This document shows, in pieces, positions 22,701 through 38,000 of a stretch of DNA of 64,000 nt. This stretch comes from Batillaria attramentaria (Eukaryota > Mollusca > Gastropoda > Batillariidae). The notes beneath the pieces are model-generated. The model saw nothing but the letters and a program-made list of their open reading frames with translations. It had not been told where the DNA came from and searched no databases. Position numbers and translations under genes: made by a program. Position 1 is the first letter of the stretch; each line of letters starts with the position of its first letter. The DNA lies in NCBI GenBank assembly GCA_018292915.2, contig JACVVK020000203.1, forward strand, positions 208,501-272,500, given 5' to 3'.

Positions 22701-25700
22701 ATGCATTAAAACGTGGAGCATCTCAGCAGAGACAGATAAGGGGCGGTTGGTGGTCTAGTGGTTAAGAGACTTATCACCAATGCGAGATGTCAAGGGTTCG
22801 AGTCCCACGCGGGGCAAAGAATTTTTCCGTATGTGGCACCGTTTATTCAGGCCGATTGCTGGGGGTTCTCTCCGGGTACTCCGGCTTCCTCCCCCTCTGT
22901 TCTGCTTTGGAAATGTTCAGCCCACCAACTTTGAAAAATGAATGCAATTCTAAATTCCGAAATTTAAATAGCTGAGTTGACCCTTCACACCACATGATTG
23001 TAATGTGTTTATGTCCAGTGTGTGAGAGAATGTGTGATTAACGTGAGCGTGCGTGTTGGGTTCAGTTCGCGGCGCTTTGAACCAATTCATGAAATTGGGT
23101 AAAGCGCCTATACAGTATTCATTATTATGTGCACCGAGGAATATTCGTGTCACACCATATCAGTGCATGGATTTGTCTCAAGTTTGTAGAAAATTTCCTC
23201 TTCTAGACATTTGAGCAGGACGATTTACAAAACAAACAAACAACAACAAAAAAAACCCAACTAAAATTTATGTTTTCTTGTACACTGTACACATACTTTT
23301 CAGTGGGGTGTCTGGAGTCCGCTGAAAATTTCTTTGCCAGACTGTTGAATACCGGCAGGACAGTATGCAGTAATGAATGTTTTGCATCCACTTTCAGGTG
23401 GAGTACCTGTTCACAGACAAGACAGGGACGTTGACAGAAAACAGCATGTGTTTCCGTCTGTGCTCCATCACCGGTATGGTGTTTGAAGACTTCAATGGAA
23501 GTCTTTGCGTCTGCCCTCGGCCAGGAAAACACCCTGAACTTGTTTACGAACTCTCTGTGAGCAACAGTTGTGTACAGTTTTAGACCTGCTTGATCATACT
23601 GTGGTTTTGCTTGTCCCAAAGTAAGGATTCACTTCACAGAGTAACTCGAGCAAACTCATTTTAGTAGTGCTTGTATTGATGTGCAGGAGAAAATGGAGGA
23701 ATTCTTCACCGTGCTTGTACTATGTCACACCGTCCACGTGAACAACCTGTCCTGTGGAGATGCAGCGGAGGGGGCGGCCACAGTGTACAGCAGCAACGGA
23801 GAGGACTATGATTACCAGGCCTCTTCTCCTGATGAAAAAGCCCTGGTAGAGGCTTGTCGCAGGTGAGAAAACAATACAGAGCACGTCATGATGTTGATAA
23901 AGATGTGTGTTTTGGGGGGAAAACCATCATTGGTCCTCTGTGAAGAAAATTTCAAAGAAGGGGGCAATGGAAATGAGTTGATGTGGGCTTATGACTTTAG
24001 ACTGAAGCCCAGTGCGGAGCCAGCTGATGTAACCTAGCCAGGGTAACATATGTGATGGTGTTGAGTGGAGTATGCAGGCGCACAAATGTGGTAGTGAGGG
24101 AGTCAACAAAAGGTGTTGCGCAAACACATTTTATTTCACCACTGTAAGGAGCAGTGTACTATGCTGGTATTCTGGTGCAGCGTGGTTGCAGTGAAGGCTA
24201 GATGGCAGAGATCATAGAGCAATATCGAACACCCACAGGGCTGCATTGGGACTGTGCCCCGTGGCGTGGGGCTGGGGTACTTATAGAGACAGGGACCACA
24301 CAACTTGAAAAAGGGGTGAAAATGGCAGAATACACCCATTAAACTATAGAACAGTGTTAAAAAGAAAACATGATTAGAAAGTAAAAACTCTCCTGAAACT
24401 ACTGCAGTTTACAGGGTAATGGTAGACTGTGGAGATATTTAGCGCTAAATGGACACAAACAAAAACAGCTAATTGGCACATGTGCCACCATGGATCCACA
24501 CACTGTGCGCGCGTGCCTGACTGGGCACGTGGCGGCTCGTGGCTAGCGTACAGCGCTGGCCAGAGAACAAAGGGGGTAGTGGGGCCACAGAGACCAAAAT
24601 AGTGGCTGAGTGGGGGCAAACCACTCAGCTACACGTATACCACCAGTGACTCGCTCATTCATCTAACAGTCTATACACACATACTGCTTTCCCCGCTCAC
24701 CTTCTGCCTCTGCCTCCCTCAGTGTTCCTGATTATGCACAGGTGTGTGCATTTGTACGCACAAAACTCTTAAATTGACATGCAAATTTGAGAACAGGTTG
24801 TCTCAGGGGATGTGTGTTTTTTGTTGTGCCATGACAAACAGTAGTTTTCCAATACTCTCCCGGAAACTGGAGGAACGAAAAGTGATCTGTAACTAGCAGC
24901 GGACACTTGCAGCATCGCATTTACACTGAGCCTTTGTGCATAACGGAATCTGATTGGCTTAAGTACTCTGGGACACTTTTTGTTCAATCATAATGCTCTA
25001 TTTGGTAACCTTGCAGGTTCCTCGCCTTGCAGATTCACTATGGCTGACAGTGACATGGTGCAATTCATATACATCTCTCTTACTTGAATACTTTTGTAAA
25101 CAACAACAGGAAATGGTTTTGACTTTCAGATTTTTTATACCCAAAGACCATGGACCCTCAAAATGTACAAAAAGCAAAAAAAACCCAAAAAACCAACCCA
25201 TGGAGAGGGGGTCACAAGGACACTTGTATTTCGAATAACAGAGAACACTGCTCCCTGCAAATCCCGTGTCAGAAAAAGACATGATTTGGATGACATCATT
25301 AATAGTGTGTCAGGCTGACTGCTAGCAACAAACTCCGTGGAAGTGATAACCTCCTCTCTGTGTTTCTTAGCAAAGTGCCTGTATTTTCCCCCTCACCGTT
25401 TTAACTGTATTATTTTTCAGTGGAGTTGAATAAACCTTGCATTGCAAGCACCAACTCATCCTGTCTTAGAGATAAAATCTGCAGGTCTTTTAAGCTCACA
25501 GACTGACCTAGGCTCGTGACGGAGACAAGAACATACCATGAAGATGTGTGCGAAATATGAACCATTTGGGGCTGTTGTTGCTATTAGGATATGAGCGAAA
25601 ACGTGAGCCAAAACATGCATCTGCTGTCCACTTTACTAGTTAGTGAAGTGACATGTTTGTCCCTTTGAGCCAAAACATGCATCTGCTGCGCACTTCACTA

Positions 25701-28277
25701 GTTAGTGAAGTGACATGTATGTATGTAACTTCACTTGTTAGACTATAGCTATATGTCCTAGTGGCTGTCTCAATGCAACTTGCACGTTGTCACTGGTGTC
25801 ATTACAAGTTTACAGAGCTCTAAAATAGACTTCCGGAAGACTACCGATTCAATACATAGTGGCAGCATCTGTAGGAAACACGTCTTCGACACAGTGGGGG
25901 TTGTTCAGCCTGCCAGGTGCTGCTTTCTTGTGCTGAACTTTAAAAAAAAAAAAAATTTCTTGAATTATCTTTATCCTGTATTACTAGGATGTCTCACGTT
26001 GTCTTTCAGATATGGTATCATCTACCATGGTGTGTGTGACGGCTGCATGGAAGTGACGTTCAAAACAGAGATGAGACGATACAGGGTCCTACACGTCCTT
26101 GACTTCACCTCAGTCCGTCGCTGCATGAGTGTTATTGTTCAAGATGAGAATGGTGAGATAATGTTCATTTTGTCATGGATTCAATGGGTCTGCTCTCACC
26201 CACTTATGGGAGATGTTGCTAAGAGATCACTATAACCCTATCTGTATGTGTAAATAACCGTAGAGCATGTGCCATAATTTCTAAACAGTGAAAAAAAATA
26301 GGACGCTGCCACAGGTTTCTCCAAAGTGATCTGTCTTAGTAGTTATAAATCTAAAACAGCCTGTGTTATACACTTGGTATTTCTTGCTTAACTAGATCTA
26401 CTTTCGAGCTATGTTCAGATCTAAACCACCACTGTAGCTTTGCTATAGATCTGAGTGTTGTGCTAGACATGTGGCGTGGATGGAAATAATGTGAACCCCT
26501 TACATCTCATCATGGTTAGTTTCTGGACATACTTTGGTTTTCCATCTGCAGATGACATTTGGTTGATGTGCAAGGGAGCAGAGGTCGCCATCTTTGAGAA
26601 AACTGTGGGAGGGGACATTGACTCGACAAAAGCTCATGTTGACCGCTTTGCCGTGGTAAGTGTCGCATACTGTACTGAATCTATTGGTGTGAAAATATCA
26701 GTGCCTGCGTGGGAGATGTCACAGATCTGAGTGATCATGCAGATATTTTCAGTTTTAGTTTCTGGCATGGTTGTATTTTGACTGGTCTTTGCAGTTTCTC
26801 TCTGAGTCCCCTAGCTTCCTCTGCATTTGAAGTGTGGAGGTGTCATTGAATTGTGGCATGACTCAATATTGAGAGTAAAGCATGCATCAAGTGCATTGGA
26901 CACTTCTCCGGAGCAGTGCCAAAAGCTAGTCACCCCCGAATTCCATGACATCACTAATTTGTCTTGATTATCATCAGTTTGGGTACAGGATTCAGCCTGC
27001 CAGCACTTTCAGCCAAGAATTTGGGGAAAGCTCTGTAGTTACGTTTTAGCTAACTAATGGTTAATTATTTCTTCTCTTGACTACCATTAAAAAAATATTA
27101 TTTTTATTACCGTCTCGGCTTCTTCATCTTACAGCTGGGTCTGCGGACACTGGCCGTTGCCCACAAGAAGCTGACACAAGATGAATACAAGGAAATCGAT
27201 GCCCTGCTGATGGAGGCCAAAACTTGTCTTGAAGACAGAGAAACCAAGGCAATCTGTCCACACCTGTTTGTTGTCAGCCGGATATGTGCTGACAGTAGAG
27301 TGCTGGTTCACTTCTTCAGCTAAACCTGGGAGATATTTAGCACGAGTCAGACATCTCTGTGTCGCTTTGACCCACAAAATTGTGTGGCCAGCAGCCCAGC
27401 ATGGGACGCTGTCCAACATATCCCTTCAAAAACTGCTCATTTTGCTTGTTGGAAAGTGGGCTGTTGGGGGGGGGGGGGGGGGAGGGGGGGTAATATGGTT
27501 CATAGCATTCTTTTTTAGTATGCTCGGTAGAACTTCAGAACTAGTCAGCATAGTACACCCTTGAAAAATTTTGCCTCCGTGTGTTGAGCTAAAACAAGAT
27601 GTTTGCTTGTAACTTCCTTCTACACACGTAACATCGGCACATGCTGCCAGCGCTGCAGGCATTTCCTAGTGTAAGCAAACCATCACACACAGGCTGAGAC
27701 TGAGAGGGAAATGTTTCCCAAGTTGCTAAACTTCTCAATACATTACATGATAATAGACGTCCTCTGTAAATCTGGTTCAAGAACATTGATAGCTGTATGG
27801 GCAGGTGCATGACGCATACTGCGCAGTGGAGAGGGACCTGTTTCTGCTGGGGGCTACGGCCGTAGAGGACAAACTGCAAGACCAGGTGCCAGAGACCATC
27901 ACAGATCTCAGGATGGCTGGGATTAAGGTAGAGTTTCATGCTTCATGTGAGCCAAAGAGGCCCCCGCCTCTGCAGTATGATTTAGCAAGACATTGCTTTC
28001 AGTTCTCTGTAGTTTCACTTCTACCTGATACTGCTGCGCATACATGCCAACACTTGCATCGGTTCAGTAGTGATGCGTGGAAAACCCAACCAAGATTGCA
28101 GGGTTTTTTTTTTTTCCTACCGGGCTTCAACTTTTCGGAATGACCTCCCAGATTCAGTTACATATGCGGCCACGAAGCAGTGCTCCAAGCAAAACCTCAA
28201 AACCCACCTCCTCACAGTCCTCAAGCAATAACCATCTAGCTGGTCGTGCGTGTGTGCATGCGTGCGTGCGTGCGTGC

Positions 28278-28319
<42 letters not shown>

Positions 28320-28995
28320 ATGTGCATGCGTGGGTGTGTACATTATGGGGGAGTCGGGGAAAGATGTTGCCTATGCTCCTGTCAGTTAAGTGGTTGTAGT
28401 TCATGTACTTGCAGATGCCCTTTGTGTGTGTCTGTGTAATGTGTGGATTGTAGGGTACGCTGAGCTCCTGCAGGAGGTAGGACATCAGTAAGATACCCTT
28501 TAGAAGTGGTAGTAGTATGTCTACAACGTGTCTACATGTACGTCTGTAATTAGGTGTGGGTGTTGACTGGTGACAAAGAGGAAACTGCCATCACTATCAG
28601 TCATTCCACCGGGCATTTCAACCCTGCCATGGTGGAGCTTCATCTCACACAGCTGGACTCGTCCGAGCACTGCCTGGAGAGAATAACCTCACACATTCGC
28701 ACGTAAGTTTGAGTGGGTCACTTTGTCTGTACACGCTTTTTGATAAGGTATGTGTATGTGTAAATCTTACACTGTGCTATTGCAGTAGATTGTCTGATAG
28801 GTAGGAATGATGCTCAGTATTTTTACCTGATATTAAAAAACAAACAAACAGAACAAAACACAAGAAAAAACATAAAAACAACAGAAATAATAATAATAAT
28901 AATAGCTCTTATAAAGCGCTAGTAGTCTGCTACAAGAGCACTCAGCGCACAGCGCACAGAACACAACAATTACTAAAAAAAAGAACACACACACA

Positions 28996-29059
<64 letters not shown>

Positions 29060-32000
29060 CATGCCACAAATAAACACAAACAAAACAAACTCAAGATGCC
29101 ATATGACTGTTAGGAAATGAAGTTTATTTTCAGCCCTTGTAAGTGATGAGAACAGTCAAGAGCAAAGGAAATGAACAAAGGCCCGCCATGATACCTACCC
29201 CACTTTGTGCCATACATTTTTGAGTTGTTCATCAGAACTGCTTTTGTTTTGCACCCAGAGTAACAATGGGTGATGGAGGAGAGGAGTATGCACTTATAGT
29301 GGATGGACAGACACTGAAGTATGCGCTTGCAGATCACACGGAGGTCTTCCTTCAGCTCTGCCATAGTTGTATCGGAGTCCTCTGTTGCCGAATGTCGCCA
29401 CTACAGAAAGCCCAGGTGAGCACATAGACAATGCAGTCGTTGATGTACCAGTACTTTCAACATTATTACGCGGTTTTTGTTTTTTTGTTTTTTGTTTGTT
29501 ATCATTGTGAAATTTGGGCGCAGCAATATTTTGAGAATAGCTCCGGAAAAGTGCTGGGTGTATTGTCATCCTGGATTCTTCTCAAAATGGAGTTATGCCA
29601 AAATTCCATGATGGCGACAATTAGTTTATTTGTATGAAAACCATGTACGTGTGGCCTCTGTTTGTGTTATCACCGACCGATTTAAGGACCACAACCATGG
29701 ACAACTGTTGACTAGATGATGCTAAACATGATGCACATGCTTCATCATCATCATCACTGATCAGTAGAGGTGTCTGCACATCGTATCACAGACTATTCGG
29801 CTTTTCTGCAGAACAGGATGGGGGAGGGATTTGTGTTTTCACAGTTTTTGCTGTAGTCAACTACAGTAGAGTCTCCTTTGGACAACCTCTTGATTGAGCA
29901 GCCGTTTGTCGTGTGTGTGTGTGTGTGGGCAGAGAGGGAGAGAGATAGAGACTGTGATGCCACTGGGAATTCAGCTGGACTAAATTCGGTGATTTGACAC
30001 TTAGCAAACTGGCAACGCCAGGATATCAGTGTATGCTGTTTGGACACATTATCCGTCACTCAAATTTAGGTAAAGCCGCACAATCTTGAAAAGATTACGA
30101 AAAGACTTCACAGAAACACCACTCTGCTACTGAGTTACATCAAAATTTATGCCATTATCTCCACAGTTGATATGCTCTCCCGGGAAGGGGTCAGGACACC
30201 ACCGTCAGTGTCTGTGATTTGGGCGACCAACTGTCGTTAATGACCGGTTCTGCTCGGTCCCATGGGTGGTCGTCTAAATGAGGCTCTACTGTAGTTCTTC
30301 ACAGTTTGCTTTAACATCGGATAGACAGCCATGACTCTTATGAGGTAACGGTCCTGTGATTTCAGGTGGTACAGTTCATCAAACAATCAAAAGGGCGGCC
30401 GGTGACAGCAGCCATTGGTGATGGAGCCAACGACGTCAGTATGATACAGGAGGCTGACGTGGGGTTAGGTATGCACTCAGCTTGTTTTGTATTTAGGTGA
30501 GCTGTATCAGTGACATCACAAGAGACTATAACGTCATTTACAACAGTTGTGTAGCAACAAATCAGGAGTATTTGTCAAGTTTATTATGTGCTTTTAGTTG
30601 ACAGGTGAAGCTGCCAAATTCCTTTTATTATTGCTATAATTTTTTATTTTTTTTTTGGGCCGGGATGCCTCAACCATCATTTTGTGCTTTGTCTGCAGGA
30701 ATCATGGGAAAGGAGGGGAGACAAGCTGCACTATGTAGCGACTATGCTTTCAGCAAATTCGGATCAGTGAGAAAGGCTCTGCTGTTCCACGGACATTTGT
30801 TCTACGTTCGCCTCGCTATAGTGGTGCAGTACTCCTTTTACAAAGTAAGTGCATGGAGTCCTTGGTTTAAATGCACCAGCAAAACTTGATCAGTCACAGG
30901 AGTCAGACTCAGATTTTGGGCTGGTCTACAGGGGGCAATTGTGTGTGTGTGTGCGCGTGTGGTTCTGTTTCATTCATTTCATCCACAGTGATATTACTGT
31001 ATAGTTTTTTGTGTGACAGTTAAGAACCCATGTAAATAAACTTTGAGAGACACCCACTATCTAGTGACTTTCACCTTCAGTTTGTCTGGAGTGCTTTATT
31101 GGCTCCCTTGTGTAACAATGGGAGTCTATGTAATAACCCTCCGTCGTCTGTCTGTCTGTCTGTCTGTGTGTGTGTGTGTGTGTGTGTCCAGAAAACTTTA
31201 ACGTTGTCGTTTTCTCAGAAACTACAAACAGCAGAGACACCAAACTTGGCATGCTGATAGACAACCATAAGACCTTTCAAAACATATCATTTTGAATGAC
31301 CTTGACTCAAGGTCAAGGTCACTAACGCTGTCTGTTTGAAAATTTTACATTGGCATTTTCACGGAATCTACAAAGACCAGAGGTTTGAAACTTTGCATGA
31401 TGATAGACATTGATAAGTAACTTTACAGTTATGCATGTATTCAATGGCCTTGTGTCAAGGTCCAGGCCATACAAGCTATTTTTGTGAAACCTAACATTGG
31501 GCATTTTCTCAGAAATAACAAAACAGCAGAGGCGCCAAACTTGGCGTGCTGATAGACAGTGAAAAAGACCTATGCAAACAAACCATTTTAAATTACCTTG
31601 ACCAAGGTCAAGGTCATTAAAGCAGTCTGTTTTGAAATGTTTTACATTTGCATTTTTTTTTGGAATCTAGAAGAACCAGAAGCATCAAACTTTGCATGAT
31701 GATAGACATTGGCAACACCTTCACTGACATACCTGTGTTCAATGACTTTTAGTCAAGGTCAAGGCCATGCAGGCTGTTTTACTTACTTACTTAGGCCCTT
31801 GGCTCCACGTGGAGCATAGGCCATCGACAACCCTTCGCCATCGCACTCTGTTCTGGGCTAGTCTTGCCACTCCAGTCCAGTTAGTACCCTGCTTACATAG
31901 CTCTGCCTCAGTGTCCCGCCTCCAGCTGTTGCGAGGCCGGCCTCTCTTCCTTTTCCCCTGCGGGTTCCATGTCAGGGCTTGCGTGTGGTGGCTGGATGCT

Positions 32001-35000
32001 GGCTTCCTGAGGGTGTGTCCAATCCAGCCCCACTTCCTCCGCAGGATCTGCTTGGCCACTGTTCCTGCCACCGCTCGCTCCCACAGCTCTTCATTCCGGA
32101 TCTTCTCTGGCCATCGGGATGTTGAAGATGCGCCTCAGACAGGTGTTGAGAAATGTCTGGATCTTCTGCTGCATCGTCTTCGTTGTCCTCCATGTTTCGC
32201 ATCCGGAGAGCAGAACTGACTTCACGTTTGGAGTTGAAGATGCGAAGTTTGGTTCTTATGCTGACAACTTTGGATGCCCAGACGTTCTTCAGCATGACCA
32301 TTGCTGCCCTTGCCTTGACGATTCTGGCTGTGACGTCTCGGTCCTGGTGCCTCCCTGTCCATCAACCACACTCCCCAGGTAGACAAAAGACTCCACCTCC
32401 CTGATGGGCTCTCACACAGACTGTGACTGGTGTGTTGGCAGTGGTGTTGATCTCATCAGCTCGGTTTTTCTTCCTGTTGATCTTGAGCCCTGTTCCGGCT
32501 GATGTGGCTTCCAGGCACGTAGTCTTGTCCTGCATCTTGGCTGTGGCTGTGAGACAGGAGCGCCAGGTGCGTCCGCGAAGTCGAGGTCATCCAGCTGCGT
32601 CCAGAGTGTCCACTGTATCCCGTTTTTCCTGCCTGCTGTAGTGGTCTTCATGATCCAGTCGATGACCAGGAGGAAGAGAAAACGGGGACAACAGGCATCC
32701 CTGGCGGACTCCGGTCTTCACCTCGAAGCTTTCTGACAACTGGCCGGCATGGGCAATCCTGCAGCTCATGTCTTGGTAGGTGCACTGGATCAGGGAAATG
32801 ATCTTCCCGGGAACTCCATAGTGCCTTAGCAGCTTCCACAGCGCCTCTCTGTCTACACTGTCGAAGGCCTTCTCATAGTCTATGAAGTTGATGTAGAGGG
32901 GGGAGTTCCAGCTCCAGTGACTGCTCCACAATGATGCGTAGGCTGGCAATCTGGTCAGCGCAGGACCGTTCCTGCGAAAGCCTGCCTGCTGGTCTCGGAG
33001 CATGGGGTCGACTGCCTCTCTCATCCTCTCCAGTAGAATTCTGTTGAGAACCTTGCCTGGCACTGACAGGAGCATGATCCCTCGGTAGTTGCTGCAGTCC
33101 CTGAGGTCCCCTTTCTTTGGCAGCTTGATGACGATCCCTTCTTTCCACTGGGCTGGCACCTCTTCCTTCTCCCAGATCTTGCTGAACAAGCTGTGCAGCA
33201 TGTTGACGGCTGTCTCTGTGTCTGCTTTAATGGCTTCTGCTGGTATCTCGTCCGGGCCCTGCAGCTTTCCCCATTTTTCAGTGTCATGATGGCTTTCCTG
33301 ATCTCCGCCTTAGAGGGCTTGTCGCAGTTGATGGGTAGTTCTGTCTCAGCTGGTGGGATGTCTGGTGGTGTTTTCAGGGATGGGGCGATTTAACAGCTCC
33401 CTGAAGTGTTCTGCCCATCGCTTCAGCTGTTCCTCAGTTGTTGTTGTCAGTGGGTGCCCGTTCTTGTCCTTCACTGGTTTGTCTGTCTGCTGAAATTTGC
33501 CCGCGAGCTTCTTGGTCACCTGGTACAGGTCTTTTTAGATTCCCTTGTCGGGCTGCTTCCTCTGCTTGACTGGCCAGGTTGTCGATGTAGTCCCTCTTGT
33601 CCTTCCTGGTGCTCCTCTTCACTTCTCTGTCAGCTGCTGTGTATTCCTCTTGTGCCTTTGCCTTAGCTCTTCTTGTTCGGCTCGTGTTCAGTGCAGTTTT
33701 CTTCTCTTTCCTAACTTCCAGCTTCTGGATGGTATCAGCAGAGATCCAATTCCTTATGTTGGGTCTTTCTCTTGCCAAGGACCTCTTCGCATGTGTCGTG
33801 CCAGAGTTTCTTGCTGTGTTCCCACTGTGTCTCGATGTCCATTTCACTGTCTTCTATCAGGTCTTGCAGTGGCTGGAACCTGTTGGAAAGGCTGATCCGG
33901 AATGCTGCTTGTGTGTCTGTGTTCCTGAGAAGTCCAACGTTGCACCTGGTCCGTGTGCTGTTGGCGTTGGTGTGCCTCTTAAGCCGAAGTCTCAATGTTG
34001 TTGCAAGAAAGGTGGTGGTCTGATGATACATCGGCACCCTCATCACGCGCACATCCCGCCACGATCTCCTGAACTTCCGGCTGATGCAGATGTGATCAAT
34101 CTGGTTTCTCCGTGGACATGGTCCGGCGATCTCCATGTGGCCTTGTGGATGCGCTTGTGTGGGAAGATGCTGCCTCCTATCACTAGCTGGTTCAGGGCAC
34201 AAAAGTCTGCAAAGCGCTCACCATTTTCGTTCATCTGTCCCAGTCCGTGTCTTCCCATGGTGTCCTCATAGCCTGTGTTGTCTGATCCAATCTTGGCGTT
34301 GAAGTCTCCCATCAGTATGGTCATGTCCTTGGCTCCTCCTCTATCTATCACTGTCATGCAGCTGTTGGTAGAAGTCATCTTTTTTCTCCTCTTCCGCATC
34401 ATTGGTGGGAGCGTAGCACTGGATGATGTTCAGCTTGATGTCTTTTTTCTTGGTGATGAATTTGGCTGTGATGATGCGGGAGTTGACAGGTTCCCAGCCG
34501 ATGAGTGCCCGCTGTGCCTCCGGTGCCAGCATCAGGGCCACGCCCTCAGTGTGGGGGGCTCCATCCTCTGTGTGTCCAGAGTAACAGCAATTGCTCTCCC
34601 CGATGAAAATCTCAGCTGTCCTGTCTGTAGCCACCTTGTCTCACTCAGTCCCAGTACTCCTATCTTGTAGTTCTTCATCTCTCTTGCTACTTGTATGGTC
34701 CTTCCTACTTCATACATTGTCCTGATGTTCCATGTGGCTACTCTCGTTTGTTGTCCTGGGTGTTAGAAGGGGGGTCGGCCTTGCAGCTTCCTTTCGGCTT
34801 TCACTGCAATGCGTCATAGGTCTCCGGGATGGAGACCCTTCCTCGCCCAGGTGAATGTCTCGGTTTGTTGCTGTCGATGCTTCAGTAACTTAGTGTTTTT
34901 TACAGGTAGGGCTGTTAACCCTACGCAAACCCGTTTAGCCTCTTGGAGAGGTGGTCCACATTCGTCTGACCTCTACCCTTCGACCTGTCCAGCCTGGGTG

Positions 35001-38000
35001 ACCCTGCCAGGAGCATGTGCTCCTGCTGGCATAGTTCTCTGGGTCATTGAGGTACACAAGCCACTACCCCACGACAAGGGTTGGACCATGTAGGGATGCA
35101 GGCTGTTTTTGGGGAAACTTTAACCTTGGTATTTTCTCTGAAACAACAAACAGTTGAGGCACCAAACAAGGCATGATGATAGACCGCAATGAGACCTACC
35201 TTTTTGAATGACCTTGACTGAAAGTCAAGGTCATTAAAGCTGTCTGTTGTGAATTTTAACATTACCGTTTTCAGAGGAACTACAAATACTAGAGGCGTCA
35301 AACTTGGCATAAGAATAGACATTGATGTGATCTCATTTTAATGACCTTGACCCAAGGTCAAGGCCATACAAACTGTTTGGGGGAAAATTGTAATATTGCC
35401 AGGAACTGGGAACGCCAGAGACACTTTACTTGCCATGATGATAGATAGTGATAAGAGCTTTACAAACATACACTTGTGAATGACCTTGACCCTTGTCACA
35501 AGGGAGCCATGGAGGCTTTTGCCTCTCTAGTTTTATTGAGTGGGTTTTTTTTTGTTTTTTTTGCGCGCTTCACTAATGCTAGATTTTCTTGTTTATATTT
35601 CAGAATATTGCAATGGAGTTGCCACAGGTTCTGTATCAGTTCTTCTCAGCCTTTTCGCAACAGGTCCGATTTTTCTTGGATTGTTGCAGTGATTGTATTT
35701 TCCAGTATTTTACTGGTCAAAATTAAGAAATACCAGATAATGAATTGACTGCCTATCTATCTACGGTTTGATTTTCAACTCTACCAGTTTTACAAAAAGA
35801 CATCAACAGCTGTTAGCATGTGATTGCCATCGCAGTGTGTGTTCAGAAAGGGCATTGTTATAGCCACTTCTGCCAGTGAAAGGCCGGTCACTGGTCGTTC
35901 ATGTCACATTTGTGTGAAATAGTATTGACAGACACTTTTTGGGGGTTGGCACCTCTGTGAGAGTCAAATGAGAAAACAAAAATGGCCTGTCAGTGACCTC
36001 TCTGCTTGCTGGTGTCACGTGGCTGCTATCCCGAAAGGTCACTTAGGGGAGATTTTACAGTATTTTGTGGGAGGGGTTTGTGTTTGTTTTGTTGTTTTTT
36101 TTCTTCGTTGTTCTTACATGAATATTTTACGGTTGTCATTTCAGACGGTCTATGATCCCTTCTTTCTTATGTTCTACAACCTCACCTTCACATCGCTCCC
36201 CACTCTCATCTACAGCCTTTTTGAGCAGCACTTCCAGAAGGATGTGTTGATGCAAAAGCCACACCTCTACTCGTAAGGGCTTGTGAATATGTTACACATG
36301 CATCCCAGCCCTCAACTTCTAGAGGTTCAGGTCGAGGTGACAGACGGAGAAGGAGAGGAGGGCATGTTTACATGATAGTGAATTTCACAAAAACACTTTT
36401 CTATATTTCTCAAAATAAACCTTAACATTCTAAAATCAACTTAAACATGTTCTCTTCATGTGTCCAATTGAAAAAAAAAAATGTAGGTTAATTTTTGAGA
36501 TACTAGCCACAATGCAACACTGCCAACCTGCTGACTGGTTAGGCCAAAACGTGCCCAGGACAGGGACAGCACTCAGCCCTGTAACCAGCTAGACTCCAGA
36601 GTGCAGTCCCTTTTCGGCAGGGCGTGAAAATGTGACTGCTTACAGCCAGCACCATTTTCAAAAATGGCGAAATTTTTTTAGAAAAGCGAAGACTTGTGTC
36701 ATATGATTCGATTTGAAACGAAGTCTTGAATATCCGGCCACTTTTCGTTTGGGCAACATCTTTGCCAGCGGACAATTATTGTTGCGGTTTGATGGCACTG
36801 TTTACGTGGTACACTGATCCAACAGGATGTGAGTAAACGGCAAGGGGGTTGCACTCTGACAGGCAAAGGTGTTGCACTCTACAGGCAAGTATTACTGCAC
36901 GGTGCAGACGATCACGTACCTGCCTTGTGGCGGAATAAGAGACGATTACAAAAGCATACACACCTGTGCTCTATGACTGAATGTAATATCAGGGACTTAC
37001 ATAGATGTAAGTCCCTGGTAATATAGATCTGTCCATTCAGACAGAGACATGTTATGTATGTCTCTGATTCAGAAACACGCCTACTTTCACTCTGAAGACA
37101 ACCTGCCATCACTTGCGCCATTGAGGATCCCTCTGGGTTCAAAGCTGGTCAAGGATGACATAGTGCGTGACCTTGTGTTTGAGAGCACCGAGACAATTTA
37201 GGCCCGTCACGGTAGCGCAGTGAGCGCCATTTCCCCACCGTGCACAGAGGTACTTTCCACTGAAAGACTCTGTGCCCCAGAGAGTGGTAACCAGCAAGGG
37301 CCAAAAGGGTTATGTGCCCGTATGCCATTAACACTATGCTTCACTTAAACCATATTGTTTCACCAGTATGCTCGAAATTGTCTGTCTTAATGATAAATGG
37401 AGCTCTACATGCAAATACATTGCCGTTGCAGGCTGTGCATGCAAGAAGTTCAAATTTTCCTCAGTGTTTGCCTGCAAAGGAGCCTTCTGTTAGCCTATGA
37501 GATGCTGTCACTGTGCAGGTGTTCTACTGGTGTGATGTTAGACACTAACAAAAGAGTTCAGAACAATTTGCTGTCAACAGTGTCATGGAATTATCTGAAG
37601 ATGGGCCTTTGAATATGTGAATATAATTATCTAAACTGAACAGATTCTTTTTGTTTGTTTATTTAAAGTAATATGTCAGAGGAATTGCCTTGTTTGATCA
37701 TTTGAAATTGATTTTATTGGTTTAGCCTGTATGTTTCTTTTTCAGGAGAATTACTAAGAATGCCTCTTTGTCATGGGCTAAATTTGTGCAGTGGACTGTC
37801 CTTGGTAGGTTACAATCGATCATTTTTTCATTTTTCTTCTATTGAGAATCATTTTCATTTTTCCTGCGATAGCAATGCTCGGTGTTGCTTCCTAATCCAC
37901 CACTTTCCTCAACCCCAACCCACTTTTTTTTTCTTTTTTTTTTTTGGGGGGGGGGGGGGGGTCTTATTACTTAACAAAGGATGTGTTAAAGGAATTAGTT

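Larger units (their letters stand above)
31100..35531 (+). mobile_element. Pearl/Helentron-like element, copy B, interrupted by a LINE
   Basis: Start GGCTCCCTTGTG at 31101, end CACAAGGGAGCC, hairpin and CTCTCTAG at 35505-35530. Same subfamily as copy A. The central tandem repeats are interrupted at 31780/35096 by a LINE. Confidence 0.78.

Noticed and set aside
32119..34670. Plus-strand frames up to 224 codons
   Set aside because: Antisense shadows of the LINE on the minus strand; the minus-strand frames carry endonuclease and RT motifs.
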